From assembly GCA_021151825.1 (NCBI GenBank), contig JAGKWQ010000017.1:5017-69016 (forward strand): a DNA stretch of 64,000 nt. The letters run 5' to 3'. Positions 42,706 through 51,300 of the stretch are shown here, one piece after another. Source of the stretch: Cellvibrionaceae bacterium (GTDB lineage Bacteria > Pseudomonadota > Gammaproteobacteria > Pseudomonadales > Cellvibrionaceae). Each line of letters starts with the position of its first letter. Position 1 is the stretch's first letter. The notes beneath the pieces were generated by a model. That model did no database searches. It saw nothing but the letters and a program-made list of their open reading frames with translations, and had not been told where the DNA came from. The position numbers and the translations under genes are program-made.

Positions 42706-43323
42706 TTAGGCTGCTCGTAATTTACTTCGTAACATTCTGTCTGCTGCCTCTAGTCCAGTGCAAACCATTAACACTGTTTTAAAACTCAAATGGGGATAGG
42801 ATTTTATTCCCGATATAACCTTGCCGCCAAACAATTCATAAAATCTTATATGCTCAGTTCTAACGGCTACAACTACAGAGGTGGCATTTCTTTGAAGTGA
42901 TTCGTTCAGTACAGAACCCATAAGCATCAATCGAGCATGCATTCCACCTTTTCTTTGGAAGGTTGGATCTATAACAAATTTATTCATTTCTACAAAAATA
43001 TTATCATATCCCACGTTGTTTCGGAGCTCTTCGTCAAATACTTCCATAACTGGCACGACAGAATTTTTATCGGAGGGATCATAAACACATGCACGCATGG
43101 ATCCTATTGCTTTGGTTTGTTGATATGCCAAAAAGCAAATACTGTTAGGTTTATCATCAAATTCATCAATAAATTTTTGTGAGGAGTTTTCTTGAATGTA
43201 GCCTTCAGCGCTATAACTTCTGTAACGCATTGAATACACCCTATCAAGCATTGGACCTTTAGCGATTACACTGTAATAGTCATTTTGTTGAGTTTGTTGT
43301 TTTTGAGTTGCAGAATTTAGCAT
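42706..43323 (-). CDS. FeeM/LuxI-like N-acyltransferase, putative signal synthase
   Basis: 205-residue GNAT-fold protein of the autoinducer-synthase-like branch (N-acyl amino acid synthase FeeM, exosortase-associated acyltransferase, LuxI). Diagnostic segments are MRYRSYSAEGYIQE, the acidic FIDEFDD (compare the Glu-x-Asp of LuxI enzymes), the strand AIGSMRACVYD, and VEMNKFVIDPTFQRKGG in the acyl-CoA/ACP binding position. AAGGGG lies 7 bases before the ATG. It heads an operon with a membrane kinase and a response regulator. LuxI itself is normally paired with LuxR, so a kinase pairing is unusual. The product could be a long-chain N-acyl amino acid or related amide; this is inference. Confidence 0.85.
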   Translation of the reverse strand: MLNSATQKQQTQQNDYYSVIAKGPMLDRVYSMRYRSYSAEGYIQENSSQKFIDEFDDKPNSICFLAYQQTKAIGSMRACVYDPSDKNSVVPVMEVFDEELRNNVGYDNIFVEMNKFVIDPTFQRKGGMHARLMLMGSVLNESLQRNATSVVVAVRTEHIRFYELFGGKVISGIKSYPHLSFKTVLMVCTGLEAADRMLRSKLRAA

Positions 43324-43705
43324 TTGATACCCCTTGTTTAAATTTTAAGTTGAATTGTTTGAAAGCCTTTAATCGCAAGCCTTTGTGGATGTTTTAGGCG
43401 ACAAATTGATAAAAAATGACGCCAGAATTTTTGGATTTGGCGTCGAACTCCATTATGCTTAAAAAATGTTCGCTCTAAAACAATCCTTTTGTAACGAGCA
43501 TATAAGTTGTGAAATGATTTACGAGATGCTGACTTTCGTCAGTTTAAGACAGTGGTCAGGGTGAATAAGATGCCGATGTTTTGAAGGTTTTTTGAGAGGG
43601 TTATCTAATAATTATTAAAAAGGTAGCTATTTGGGGCTGCTATCTTTGAAGGGGCAGGGAAAATATTTTAGGAATTCATTAATTCACATCTCATGGTTAG
43701 TAGCG
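43324..43705. other. Divergent control region of the acyltransferase/phosphorelay cluster
   Basis: 382 bases between the acyltransferase (minus) and the His-motif/receiver protein (plus). It has GACGCCA (43418-43424) and TGGCGTC (43438-43444), perfect 7-bp arms around 13 bases, about 95-120 bases upstream of the acyltransferase start, and CTGAC-N4-GTCAG near 43532. TTTAGGCGACAA at 43393-43404 recurs at 44438-44449, just before the TonB receptor gene. These are candidate sites for shared control. Confidence 0.45.
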
Positions 43706-44422
43706 ATGACAGATAAACAAGATCAATATGAACAACAAAGCGTCGAAACTCTATTTCATGACATTGCCACTCCATTAGTAATCTCCAAAATGAAGGCCGA
43801 GCTTTTAGCCAAACATTTGCCAGCACTTATTAGCGCGTTGGTGCAATCTCCGGAGTTGCGTCATTTGTTACCGGATGATGAAAAGCTGGTTGATGCCCTT
43901 ATAACGGCACCCGACATAATGCAATCAAATTTGCAGCTCGTTCAAAAAAAAATAAACCTGTTATCTGCCTCGATGTTGCATCAGGTCAATAATTTTGCTT
44001 CGGTTACGGATGCTGGTGAGTTTGATGGCGGATCTGGAATACCGGTAAGGACAGCTGCAATTAGAACTATCTTGTTGGTAGATGATGAAACTGTTCATCG
44101 CGATATAGGCGAGAGTTTACTGACACCACTCTATGATGTGGATTTTGCTAAAAACGGATTGGAAGCAATTAGTTTTTGTGAGCAAAAGCATTACGACTTG
44201 ATTCTGATGGATTTGCACATGCCTAAAATGAATGGTGAGCAGGCTACAATTGCCCTGCGCCCCCGCATTAGCAATGAAACGATTATCATCGGTTTGACCA
44301 GCTTACCTATAGGTGCCAATCGATCCGGGTTGTTAGCCATGGGGTTTACTGATTTCCTTGAAAAGCCGCTAACGCTAAAGAGCTTACAAAAGTTATTGCG
44401 ATCTCAATCACTAAATGCGTAA
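43706..44422 (+). CDS. His-motif/receiver hybrid without ATPase domain (phosphorelay protein)
   Basis: 238 residues from ATG 43706; the frame is open upstream only to a TTG without ribosome-binding site. The N-terminal part carries FHDIATPLVISKMKAELL, which matches a histidine-kinase H box with His18 in place. A helical region (about 25-110) follows and then a receiver domain with acidic pair Asp126-Asp127 (LLVDDE), phospho-acceptor Asp169 (LMDLHMPKMNG) and Lys in FLEKPLTL. No N, G1 or G2 ATPase motif exists, so it cannot phosphorylate itself. It may instead accept phosphate from the adjacent kinase, as Hpt or DHp adaptors do. It is divergent from the acyltransferase operon. Confidence 0.8.
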   Translation: MTDKQDQYEQQSVETLFHDIATPLVISKMKAELLAKHLPALISALVQSPELRHLLPDDEKLVDALITAPDIMQSNLQLVQKKINLLSASMLHQVNNFASVTDAGEFDGGSGIPVRTAAIRTILLVDDETVHRDIGESLLTPLYDVDFAKNGLEAISFCEQKHYDLILMDLHMPKMNGEQATIALRPRISNETIIIGLTSLPIGANRSGLLAMGFTDFLEKPLTLKSLQKLLRSQSLNA

Positions 44423-44479
44423 CATCTCCAGTTCATCTTTAGGCGACAAGACTGGTAAAGCCGGGGGCACCGTTCGTTC

Positions 44480-46639
44480 ATGGGTATAACAATTAAAAAA
44501 ATCCTATCTTCAAAAAGTTTTTGCGTGGCTGGTTTGATGGTTGGCTCTGCCTCTAGTTCTCTGGTGTGGTCTCAATCTACACCGATAGTGGACGAAGTGT
44601 TGGTGACTGCACAAATGCGCGCAGAGTCTGCCCAGAATATCCCCCTTGCAATTGGCGTTTACGACAAACAATTGGTCGACCAGATTGGGGCCAGTTCGTT
44701 GACGGAAATGGAAGCTGCAATACCTTCATTAAATTTTGGTAGTGGCGATAGGAATACTCGCGGTGAAATCACTATCCGGGGAGTTGGGGATTACGCACGG
44801 AACATAGGTACCAATGCACGTGTTGCGGTGTATGTTGATGGAGTATTAACCGGACGCTCTTCCAGCTTTGATCAAGGATTACTGGATGTCGCACATATAG
44901 AAGTCTTGCGCGGCCCCCAGGGAACCTTGTCTGGCACCAATGCGTTGGCGGGTGCTATCAATATTATTACCCAAAAACCGGAAGATAACCTTACCGCAGA
45001 AGTGTTGGCCAATACCGGGAATTATGGTTTGGCTGCAGTTAGTGGAAAAATTAATCTGCCGCTCTCTGATGATCTTTTTGCCAGCTTATTGTTAGGCACA
45101 AGTGAGCAGGATGGTTATATTCACAATCTCACGCTTGATCGCGAGTTGCAGGGGGCTAATCGCGATACTGCAAAATTAAAATTTCGCTATGTCGGTGTTG
45201 ATCAATTAATCGTTGACGTTGGCTTTGATTATTTAAAAGATGAAGATAAATCTACAAATGCCGAAGCTCTCGCCAACGGGATGTTTAACGGTTTTACACT
45301 TGCGCCTGAGCCTTTTGTTGTTGCTCACAATGCCGATGAATTTGAGCAGCGTGAGTTAAAAGGCGCAACTATTGAAGCAGTATACGAAACGCCGGAAAAT
45401 TATAAATGGACTTCTATTACCGGTTTTCGTAGTAATGAATTTCGAGAATTGAGTGAAGAAGATTATTCTCCATTAAATGTAGCGGTTAGTATTTTTGATG
45501 AGCAAAGCGATCAAATCAGCCAGGAAATCAGATTAGCCTCGCCTAAACGTGAATCATGGGATTATGTGGTTGGTGCTTATTTTCTCAATCAGGATATTTC
45601 TACCGAACGACAAGCCATTACTGGCCCGGTATTTCTGTTGGCGCCCAATGGGCGAGTGCAAACACCGGCCTCTGCAGAGGTAGAGTCTGCCTCCGTGTTT
45701 CTGCATGGTAATTATTATTTTGATGCTCGCTGGAGTTTGACTGCCGGCGTTCGCTATGTAAATGAAACAAAAAATATCGATTACTCCAGTATCGATTCAA
45801 CCAAAATGTTTATAAATGCGAGTCATCTAACCGATCAAAAAACATTTAATGAATGGTTGCCGAAGCTGGGTATTAATTTTCAAATGACACCCGATGTGCT
45901 GCTTTATAGCAGTGTTGCACGTGGCTATAAAAGTGGCGGCTGGAATGCAGACTTTATTACGACGCTGGAGAATTTCCAGTTTGATCCCGAATATGCTGTG
46001 AATTGCGAAGCCGGGGCAAAATCGTTATTTTTTGATCGTCGTCTCATTGTTAATGTGTCTGCGTTTGTAACTAAATTTGATGACTTCCAAGTCTTTCAAT
46101 TTTTACCAACCCAGGCAACAAATGGAACGGTCTTGTCGTTAACCAATGCAGGTAAGGTTACCAGCAAAGGTGTAGAGCTGGATATTAGCGCAGCACTTAC
46201 CGAACATTTGCAGTTCAGCGTCAACACGGCCTATACCAATGCCAGATTTGATGAATTTAAAAACGGTGGTGGAATAGGGAAGAATTACGATGATCATTAT
46301 TTGCCCTATGCACCGAAAAATAATTATTTTGTAGCGCTCGATTACACCCGACCTGTATTTGGTAAGAGCGATATTTTTGCTCATATCGATTACGGGTATA
46401 CCGATGACTATTTTTCCAACCCCAACAATCTTCCGGGTAACAGAATTCCCAGTCGTAATCTTACCAATGCCCGTTTGGGGCTTAAGGTTGATGGCTCTTG
46501 GGATATCTCGTTGTGGGTGAAAAACCTTGCTGATGACACCAGTTTGCGGCAGAAATCAGTTTCCTTTTTGGGGGTTCCAAGAGGTGTCTATAACTCGCCG
46601 CGCACTTATGGGGTAGAGCTCAAATACCATTTCAATTAG
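44480..46639 (+). CDS. TonB-dependent outer-membrane receptor
   Basis: 719-residue active transporter. The signal peptide is followed by a TonB box-like VDEVLVTAQ, the plug domain (about 50-160, with ITIRGVGDYARNIGTN and VLRGPQGTLSGTNALAGAIN) and a 22-strand barrel ending KYHF-N, where the terminal aromatic fits BAM recognition. The nearest named relatives are general receptors of the Fe-siderophore/vitamin/sugar group. Substrate is not evident. It starts 57 bases after the phosphorelay hybrid and shares the TTTAGGCGACAA upstream motif with the acyltransferase region, so it may be a regulated output of that system. No strong ribosome-binding site is seen before ATG 44480. Confidence 0.9.
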   Translation: MGITIKKILSSKSFCVAGLMVGSASSSLVWSQSTPIVDEVLVTAQMRAESAQNIPLAIGVYDKQLVDQIGASSLTEMEAAIPSLNFGSGDRNTRGEITIRGVGDYARNIGTNARVAVYVDGVLTGRSSSFDQGLLDVAHIEVLRGPQGTLSGTNALAGAINIITQKPEDNLTAEVLANTGNYGLAAVSGKINLPLSDDLFASLLLGTSEQDGYIHNLTLDRELQGANRDTAKLKFRYVGVDQLIVDVGFDYLKDEDKSTNAEALANGMFNGFTLAPEPFVVAHNADEFEQRELKGATIEAVYETPENYKWTSITGFRSNEFRELSEEDYSPLNVAVSIFDEQSDQISQEIRLASPKRESWDYVVGAYFLNQDISTERQAITGPVFLLAPNGRVQTPASAEVESASVFLHGNYYFDARWSLTAGVRYVNETKNIDYSSIDSTKMFINASHLTDQKTFNEWLPKLGINFQMTPDVLLYSSVARGYKSGGWNADFITTLENFQFDPEYAVNCEAGAKSLFFDRRLIVNVSAFVTKFDDFQVFQFLPTQATNGTVLSLTNAGKVTSKGVELDISAALTEHLQFSVNTAYTNARFDEFKNGGGIGKNYDDHYLPYAPKNNYFVALDYTRPVFGKSDIFAHIDYGYTDDYFSNPNNLPGNRIPSRNLTNARLGLKVDGSWDISLWVKNLADDTSLRQKSVSFLGVPRGVYNSPRTYGVELKYHFN

Positions 46640-46670
46640 TTTATCTGTCATCTGAAACTACTTTTACCTG

Positions 46671-46702
46671 AACCCGGATTGGCTTTCCAATCCGGGTTTT
46701 TC
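46671..46702 (+). terminator. Terminator after TonB receptor
   Basis: AACCCGGATTGG pairs with CCAATCCGGGTT around four bases, followed by Ts. Confidence 0.88.
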
Positions 46703-46772
46703 GTTTATTTCCTTACATATCAAATACTTATTTTCTGCTCAAAAAATACTCCAGAAAAACCTTGCAAATTTA

Positions 46773-46812
46773 TACTGTGCATCGCATAGTAAGTACTGTG
46801 TATTGCATAGTA
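46773..46812. promoter_or_regulatory. Tandem PadR-type operators, 21-bp period
   Basis: Two near-identical 19-bp imperfect palindromes, TACTGTGCATCGCATAGTA (46773-46791) and TACTGTGTATTGCATAGTA (46794-46812), lie 21 bp apart, that is on the same DNA face two turns away. They end 13 bases before the PadR start codon. Autorepression by the PadR protein is the obvious inference. Confidence 0.8.
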
Positions 46813-46825
46813 TATGAGGCACAGT

Positions 46826-47170
46826 ATGTCGGATGAACAGTTTGAAAAACTCAGGCAGGAGTTGCGGCGAGGAATTTTGGTGTTGGCGGTACTAGGATCT
46901 TTACGGAAACCACACTATGGCTATTCCCTGCGCAAACAACTGCAAGATGTTGGTTTGGATATCGATGAAGGAACGCTTTACCCCTTGGTGCGCCGCTTGG
47001 CCGATCAGGGGTTACTAACCAGTGAATGGCAGCAAGGGGAGGGGCGCGAGCGTCGCTATTACCAGTTATCCCCCGAAGGCGCGGGGTTGCTTGAAAGCCT
47101 GAGCGCCGAGTGGCTGCAGCTGAACAATCACGTAAGCAAAATATTGGAGGCCGGAAATGGAACTGATTGA
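46826..47170 (+). CDS. PadR-family transcriptional regulator
   Basis: 114-residue winged-helix repressor. The ATG at 46826 is preferred because GAGG lies 6 bases upstream; the frame also has an ATG at 46814 that overlaps no ribosome site. Family segments are VLAVLGSLRKPHYGYSLRKQL, the recognition region IDEGTLYPLVRRLADQGLL and the wing SEWQQGEGRERRYYQLSPEG. The gene overlaps the next one by 14 bases. PadR regulators paired with HAAS-domain membrane proteins commonly form one small operon. Confidence 0.92.
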   Translation: MSDEQFEKLRQELRRGILVLAVLGSLRKPHYGYSLRKQLQDVGLDIDEGTLYPLVRRLADQGLLTSEWQQGEGRERRYYQLSPEGAGLLESLSAEWLQLNNHVSKILEAGNGTD

Positions 47171-48101
47171 TCGTTATATGGATGCCGTAGCGCAAGCATT
47201 ACCGGAGAGTCGCCGCGATGAAATTACTCGTGAGTTGCGCGCTAATATCCTCGATAAACTTGAGGCTATCTCTGAAGAACAGGGTCGTGAACCTACCGAA
47301 GCTGAAGTATCGGCTGTCTTACAAAATCTCGGTCATCCGCAAAAGGTGGCCGGAAGCTTTTTGATTGGCCAGCAACTTGTTAGCACAGAGCTCTTCCCTC
47401 TTTATAAGAGAGCGCTGCATTACGGCTTGATCCTGGTGTTTATCCTCGCCCTGATTCAGTTCGGCGTTCATTTGCTTAATAGTGGGCATTTGGCGATAAG
47501 CAACTTTTTCTACGAGATCGTAAACAAGGGGCTGATTATGTTTGCCACAGTGACGGGGGTGTTTTACCTGCTGAGCAATCCGGTTGGCGGCAAAGCTTAT
47601 TTTGATCCCTATAAATGTTGGTCTCCCGAAAAGCTGCCGCCAGTGGCTCGCGGCTGGCAACGGGTTAGTGCCTTTGAACAGAGCGCTGATTTTGCCTCGG
47701 ATTTGTTTTTCCTATTGCTGCTGAACTACACCCTATGGATCCCGTCAGGCCAATTGGCCAATCTGACTGTTGCCTTTGCTGAACCGGTACAGCAATGGAT
47801 TCCGATTTTATCGGCAATCATCATCGTTTCGCTGATCTTTGGCCTGTGGAAGCTGGTTTACCGCTATTGGACTATCCCTACCTTGATTATCGAAGCGGTC
47901 ATCAACTTTGGTATCGCGATAACCTTATTGCTAGTCAGTCGCTTGAAACCCATCGTCATTGATACTTCTACGGCACAAGAGCATGTAGAAGCATTAAGGA
48001 TTGGCAATGAAGTGATTGGAATCGGCTTATTCTGGGTTGGGATTTGGTTGGTCTTTATGGCGGGCTGGAGCCTATATCGCGCTTGGCAACTGTCGCGATA
48101 A
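47157..48101 (+). CDS. HAAS-domain multi-pass membrane protein, PadR partner
   Basis: 314 residues. The N-terminal cytoplasmic HAAS-like helical domain (about 1-70) has MDAVAQALPESRRDEITREL and EAEVSAVLQNLGHPQKVA, and about six to seven membrane segments follow (from about 85 to 310). PadR-HAAS pairs have been proposed as one-component membrane-signalling modules in which the HAAS domain contacts PadR. It overlaps the PadR gene by 14 bases. The signal is unknown. It lies directly upstream of the GH16-GH128 gene, 278 bases apart. Confidence 0.85.
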   Translation: MELIDRYMDAVAQALPESRRDEITRELRANILDKLEAISEEQGREPTEAEVSAVLQNLGHPQKVAGSFLIGQQLVSTELFPLYKRALHYGLILVFILALIQFGVHLLNSGHLAISNFFYEIVNKGLIMFATVTGVFYLLSNPVGGKAYFDPYKCWSPEKLPPVARGWQRVSAFEQSADFASDLFFLLLLNYTLWIPSGQLANLTVAFAEPVQQWIPILSAIIIVSLIFGLWKLVYRYWTIPTLIIEAVINFGIAITLLLVSRLKPIVIDTSTAQEHVEALRIGNEVIGIGLFWVGIWLVFMAGWSLYRAWQLSR

Positions 48102-48379
48102 CAAATAGCCCATTTATGATCGCTGTCAGAAAACGCACGTGATCAAGATAACAAAACCATAAAGTGGGACGCGTGGTATCACGAAAAAGAGCGTTGGTTT
48201 GCGGTGTTCGGATGCCGCAAACCAGCCAAACCTAAAATAATTTCACCGATCCTTTCAATAGAACGCCGGTTGTGGAAATTGGAGCGAAACTCTCACCATC
48301 GAATTAACTGTATCAATGGTTAATCGAGCAGAGAGAACCACTAATAAAAGCAATCCAATAACCATAAACAGGTATTACC
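48102..48379 (+). other. Upstream region of GH16-GH128 gene with a leader hairpin
   Basis: 278 bases with no gene. GGTTTGCGG (48196-48204) and CCGCAAACC (48215-48223) form perfect 9-bp arms around 10 bases without a T-run, so this is a leader hairpin or operator rather than a terminator. CGCTGTCA at about 48121 equals one half of the LacI-type palindrome at 12060, but the left half is missing. Confidence 0.4.
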
Positions 48380-51300
48380 ATGAAAACTCCCTTGCGGTTA
48401 TTAACACCGGGCGCCTTGGCCCTGAGTGTTGGTTTGGCAGCAATCAACAGTAGCTATGCACAAACGCCCCTCTGGGCAGACGAATTCAACGGGACTCGAA
48501 TCGATAACTCAACCTGGTCTTACAAAGTCGGTGGCGATGGCAACGGTAATGGTGAACTCCAGTACTACACCGCGCGCAGCGAAAACGCTTATATAGAAGA
48601 TGGCAAACTTGTCATCGAAGCCAAACGCGAAGCTTACGAAGGCAAACAATTTACCTCCGCACGCTTGCACACCAATGGCCGTGTTGCTTTCAAATATGGA
48701 ACCCTGGAAGCGCGCATTAAAATCCCGCGTTTGGATAACGGCCTGTGGCCTGCATTCTGGATGCTGGGTACCAACTTCGGTCTGGACGGTTGGCCAAAAT
48801 CCGGTGAGTGGGACATTCTCGAAGCCGGTTATAAATCTGCACAAACCAACGGCACGGTAAACAAATCAGTGTCTGCGGCAATGCATTGGTGGCATGAATC
48901 GGGAACCTGGAGCGATTGGCTACAAGCTGATAACGCTGCATCGACAACCTTGCCAGTGAACCTCTACGAGGATTACCACACCTACAAACTGGATTGGACT
49001 CCGAGCAAGGTGACCATCAGTGTGGATGGCAACCCGTATTTCAACATGGATATCACCGACCCCAACATGTCGGAATTCCGTGATAACCCGGCCTCTATTA
49101 TTTTGAACCTGGCAGTGGGTGGATTTAATTTTGTGGAGATCAGCGACCCCGCACAAATTACCGCACCTTTCCCTGCAAAAATGTATATCGATTACGTTCG
49201 TCTCTACGCGAATGCCAACACTGAATTAAAAGTGGCGAGCGATGATCTGCCCAGCGGCAATTTTGGTGTAAGTACCGAAACCACGCCGGTGCTGAACGAA
49301 TTGAATTGGGGTGATCGCACCAGCCTTTATGTTTGGAACAATATGACCAATATTGCCACCACGCCGTTCGAAGGTAGCGGTGCATTGGCATATTCGATTG
49401 CACCGGGCAACTGGTGGGGCATGGGGTTAGTCCACAAAGACTACAACATGCGCAACTACAAACACGGCTATTTGCACCTGGATATCAAAACCAGTTCCAC
49501 CAGCAGCTTCAGCATCGGCATGGCAAGTACATCCGGTGGCGATGGTAAAGTGGATTTTAATGAAGGCGGCGATCAATACGGTTTAGTGCGCGATGGCAAC
49601 TGGCATCACGTAGCAATTCCGCTGAGCAAATTCGGCAACCTGGATTTTGAAACCATCAAAACCTTCTTCAGCGTGTTTGGTCCTGCACCAGCAGCAACGA
49701 TGGAAATTGCGTTCGACAATATTTATTTAACCGAAAGCATCGCATTGCAAGCGCCGGAATTTGGTAATTTCGGTATTTACACCGAAACACCGGATCACAA
49801 AAACGCGGGTGAATTTGCGTTTGGTGTGAGCGGTGATTTATTCCTGTGGGACAACACGCTCACACTGGAAACCGGTGCAAATAAAGAAGGTAATTCTGCA
49901 TTACATTTAAAATCCACCGGCAAAGGCTGGTACGGAATGGGTCTGACCGCGCGCGATGGTTTTAACCTCACGGCGTTTGATAATCCCACTGCGAAATTGC
50001 ATTTCTCGTTGAAAACTACCCACACTGGTGATTTCCAAATCGGTTTCAAAAGTGGTCCGTTGAATGGCATCGGTCAGAAGTGGATTAACTTCAAAGCAGG
50101 CAACGATCCTTACGGTTTTGTACGCAATGGACAATGGCAAGAAATTCAAATTCCGGTAAGCGAACTCGCGAAAGATCTGGATTTATTTGACGTGCGCCAA
50201 TTGTTGCAAGTACTCGGCGCTGGCGAAACCGCAGGCATCAGCATCGATGATGTTTATCTCTCTGGTGGTCAAGCGGCGAAAGATCCAGGCACTAACGGCA
50301 CCGTTGTAAATCGCGCGCCTTCTGCTGCGGTAAAAACTTCCATCATGGGCGGTATCGCACCTGCAATTGTTACCTTTGATGGCACTAAATCTGTCGATGT
50401 AAATGGTGATGCGTTAACTTACAGTTGGGATTTTGGTGATGGTACAACCGGTACTGGCGCAACGGCAAATCACACTTACACCAGCGAAGGTTCTTATCAC
50501 GTAACACTGACCGTGAGCGATGGTGAATTAAGCTCAACCGCAAAAACCGTAATTTTTGTCGATAAAGATTTTGGCAAAGCCGGCAAAAGTAAAAAACGCG
50601 GTTTGGGTTATGGTACTCATTCGGTAGAAGATCTTGCGGTCATTTCCAAAGGCATTAGCTGGTGGTACAACTGGAGCCACAGCCCGGATCTGGCGGTGAA
50701 AGATGTTTACCAACAATACGGTGTTGAATTTGTGCCTATGGCATGGAACGGAAATTTCAACGATCAAGCCATGCGTGCTTATATCGCCGCGCATCCGGAT
50801 GTGAAATATATTCTCGCGTTTAACGAGCCCAACTTTATTGATCAAGCGAACATGACACCATCACAAGCCGTTGCACAATGGCCGCGTTTGGAAGCAATCG
50901 CCAATGAGTTTGGTTTGAAAATTGTCAGCGTAGCGATGAACTATTGCGGTAATTGCGTCACTGAAAATGGCACTACCTATTACAGTCCATTCGATTACTT
51001 TGATGATTTCTTCAGGCTGTGCCCAACCTGTAAAGTGGATGCAATTTCAATTCACGCCTATATGCCCGATGTAAATGGTGTTGAGTGGTACGTGAATGAA
51101 TTTAAAAAATACGGCAAGCCAGTCTGGATGACCGAATTTTCTGCATGGGAAACCGTAAAAACATTAGACGATCAAAAACGTATGCTGATTCAAGTGGTGG
51201 ATTCATTTGAAAACAATGCGGATATGCAACGCTACGCCTGGTTCACCGGTCGTCGTAATGGCCATCCATTCAACGGTTTGTTTGATTATCGTCAATCCGG

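Noticed and set aside
44480..46639. Receptor as a sugar (SusC-type) transporter of the glucan region
   Set aside because: It lacks the SusC-specific N-terminal extension and a SusD partner, and is separated from the glucanases by the PadR operon.
48115..48130. Third LacI-type operator before the GH16-GH128 gene
   Set aside because: Only one half (CGCTGTCA) is present; the other half does not match, so the evidence is too weak.
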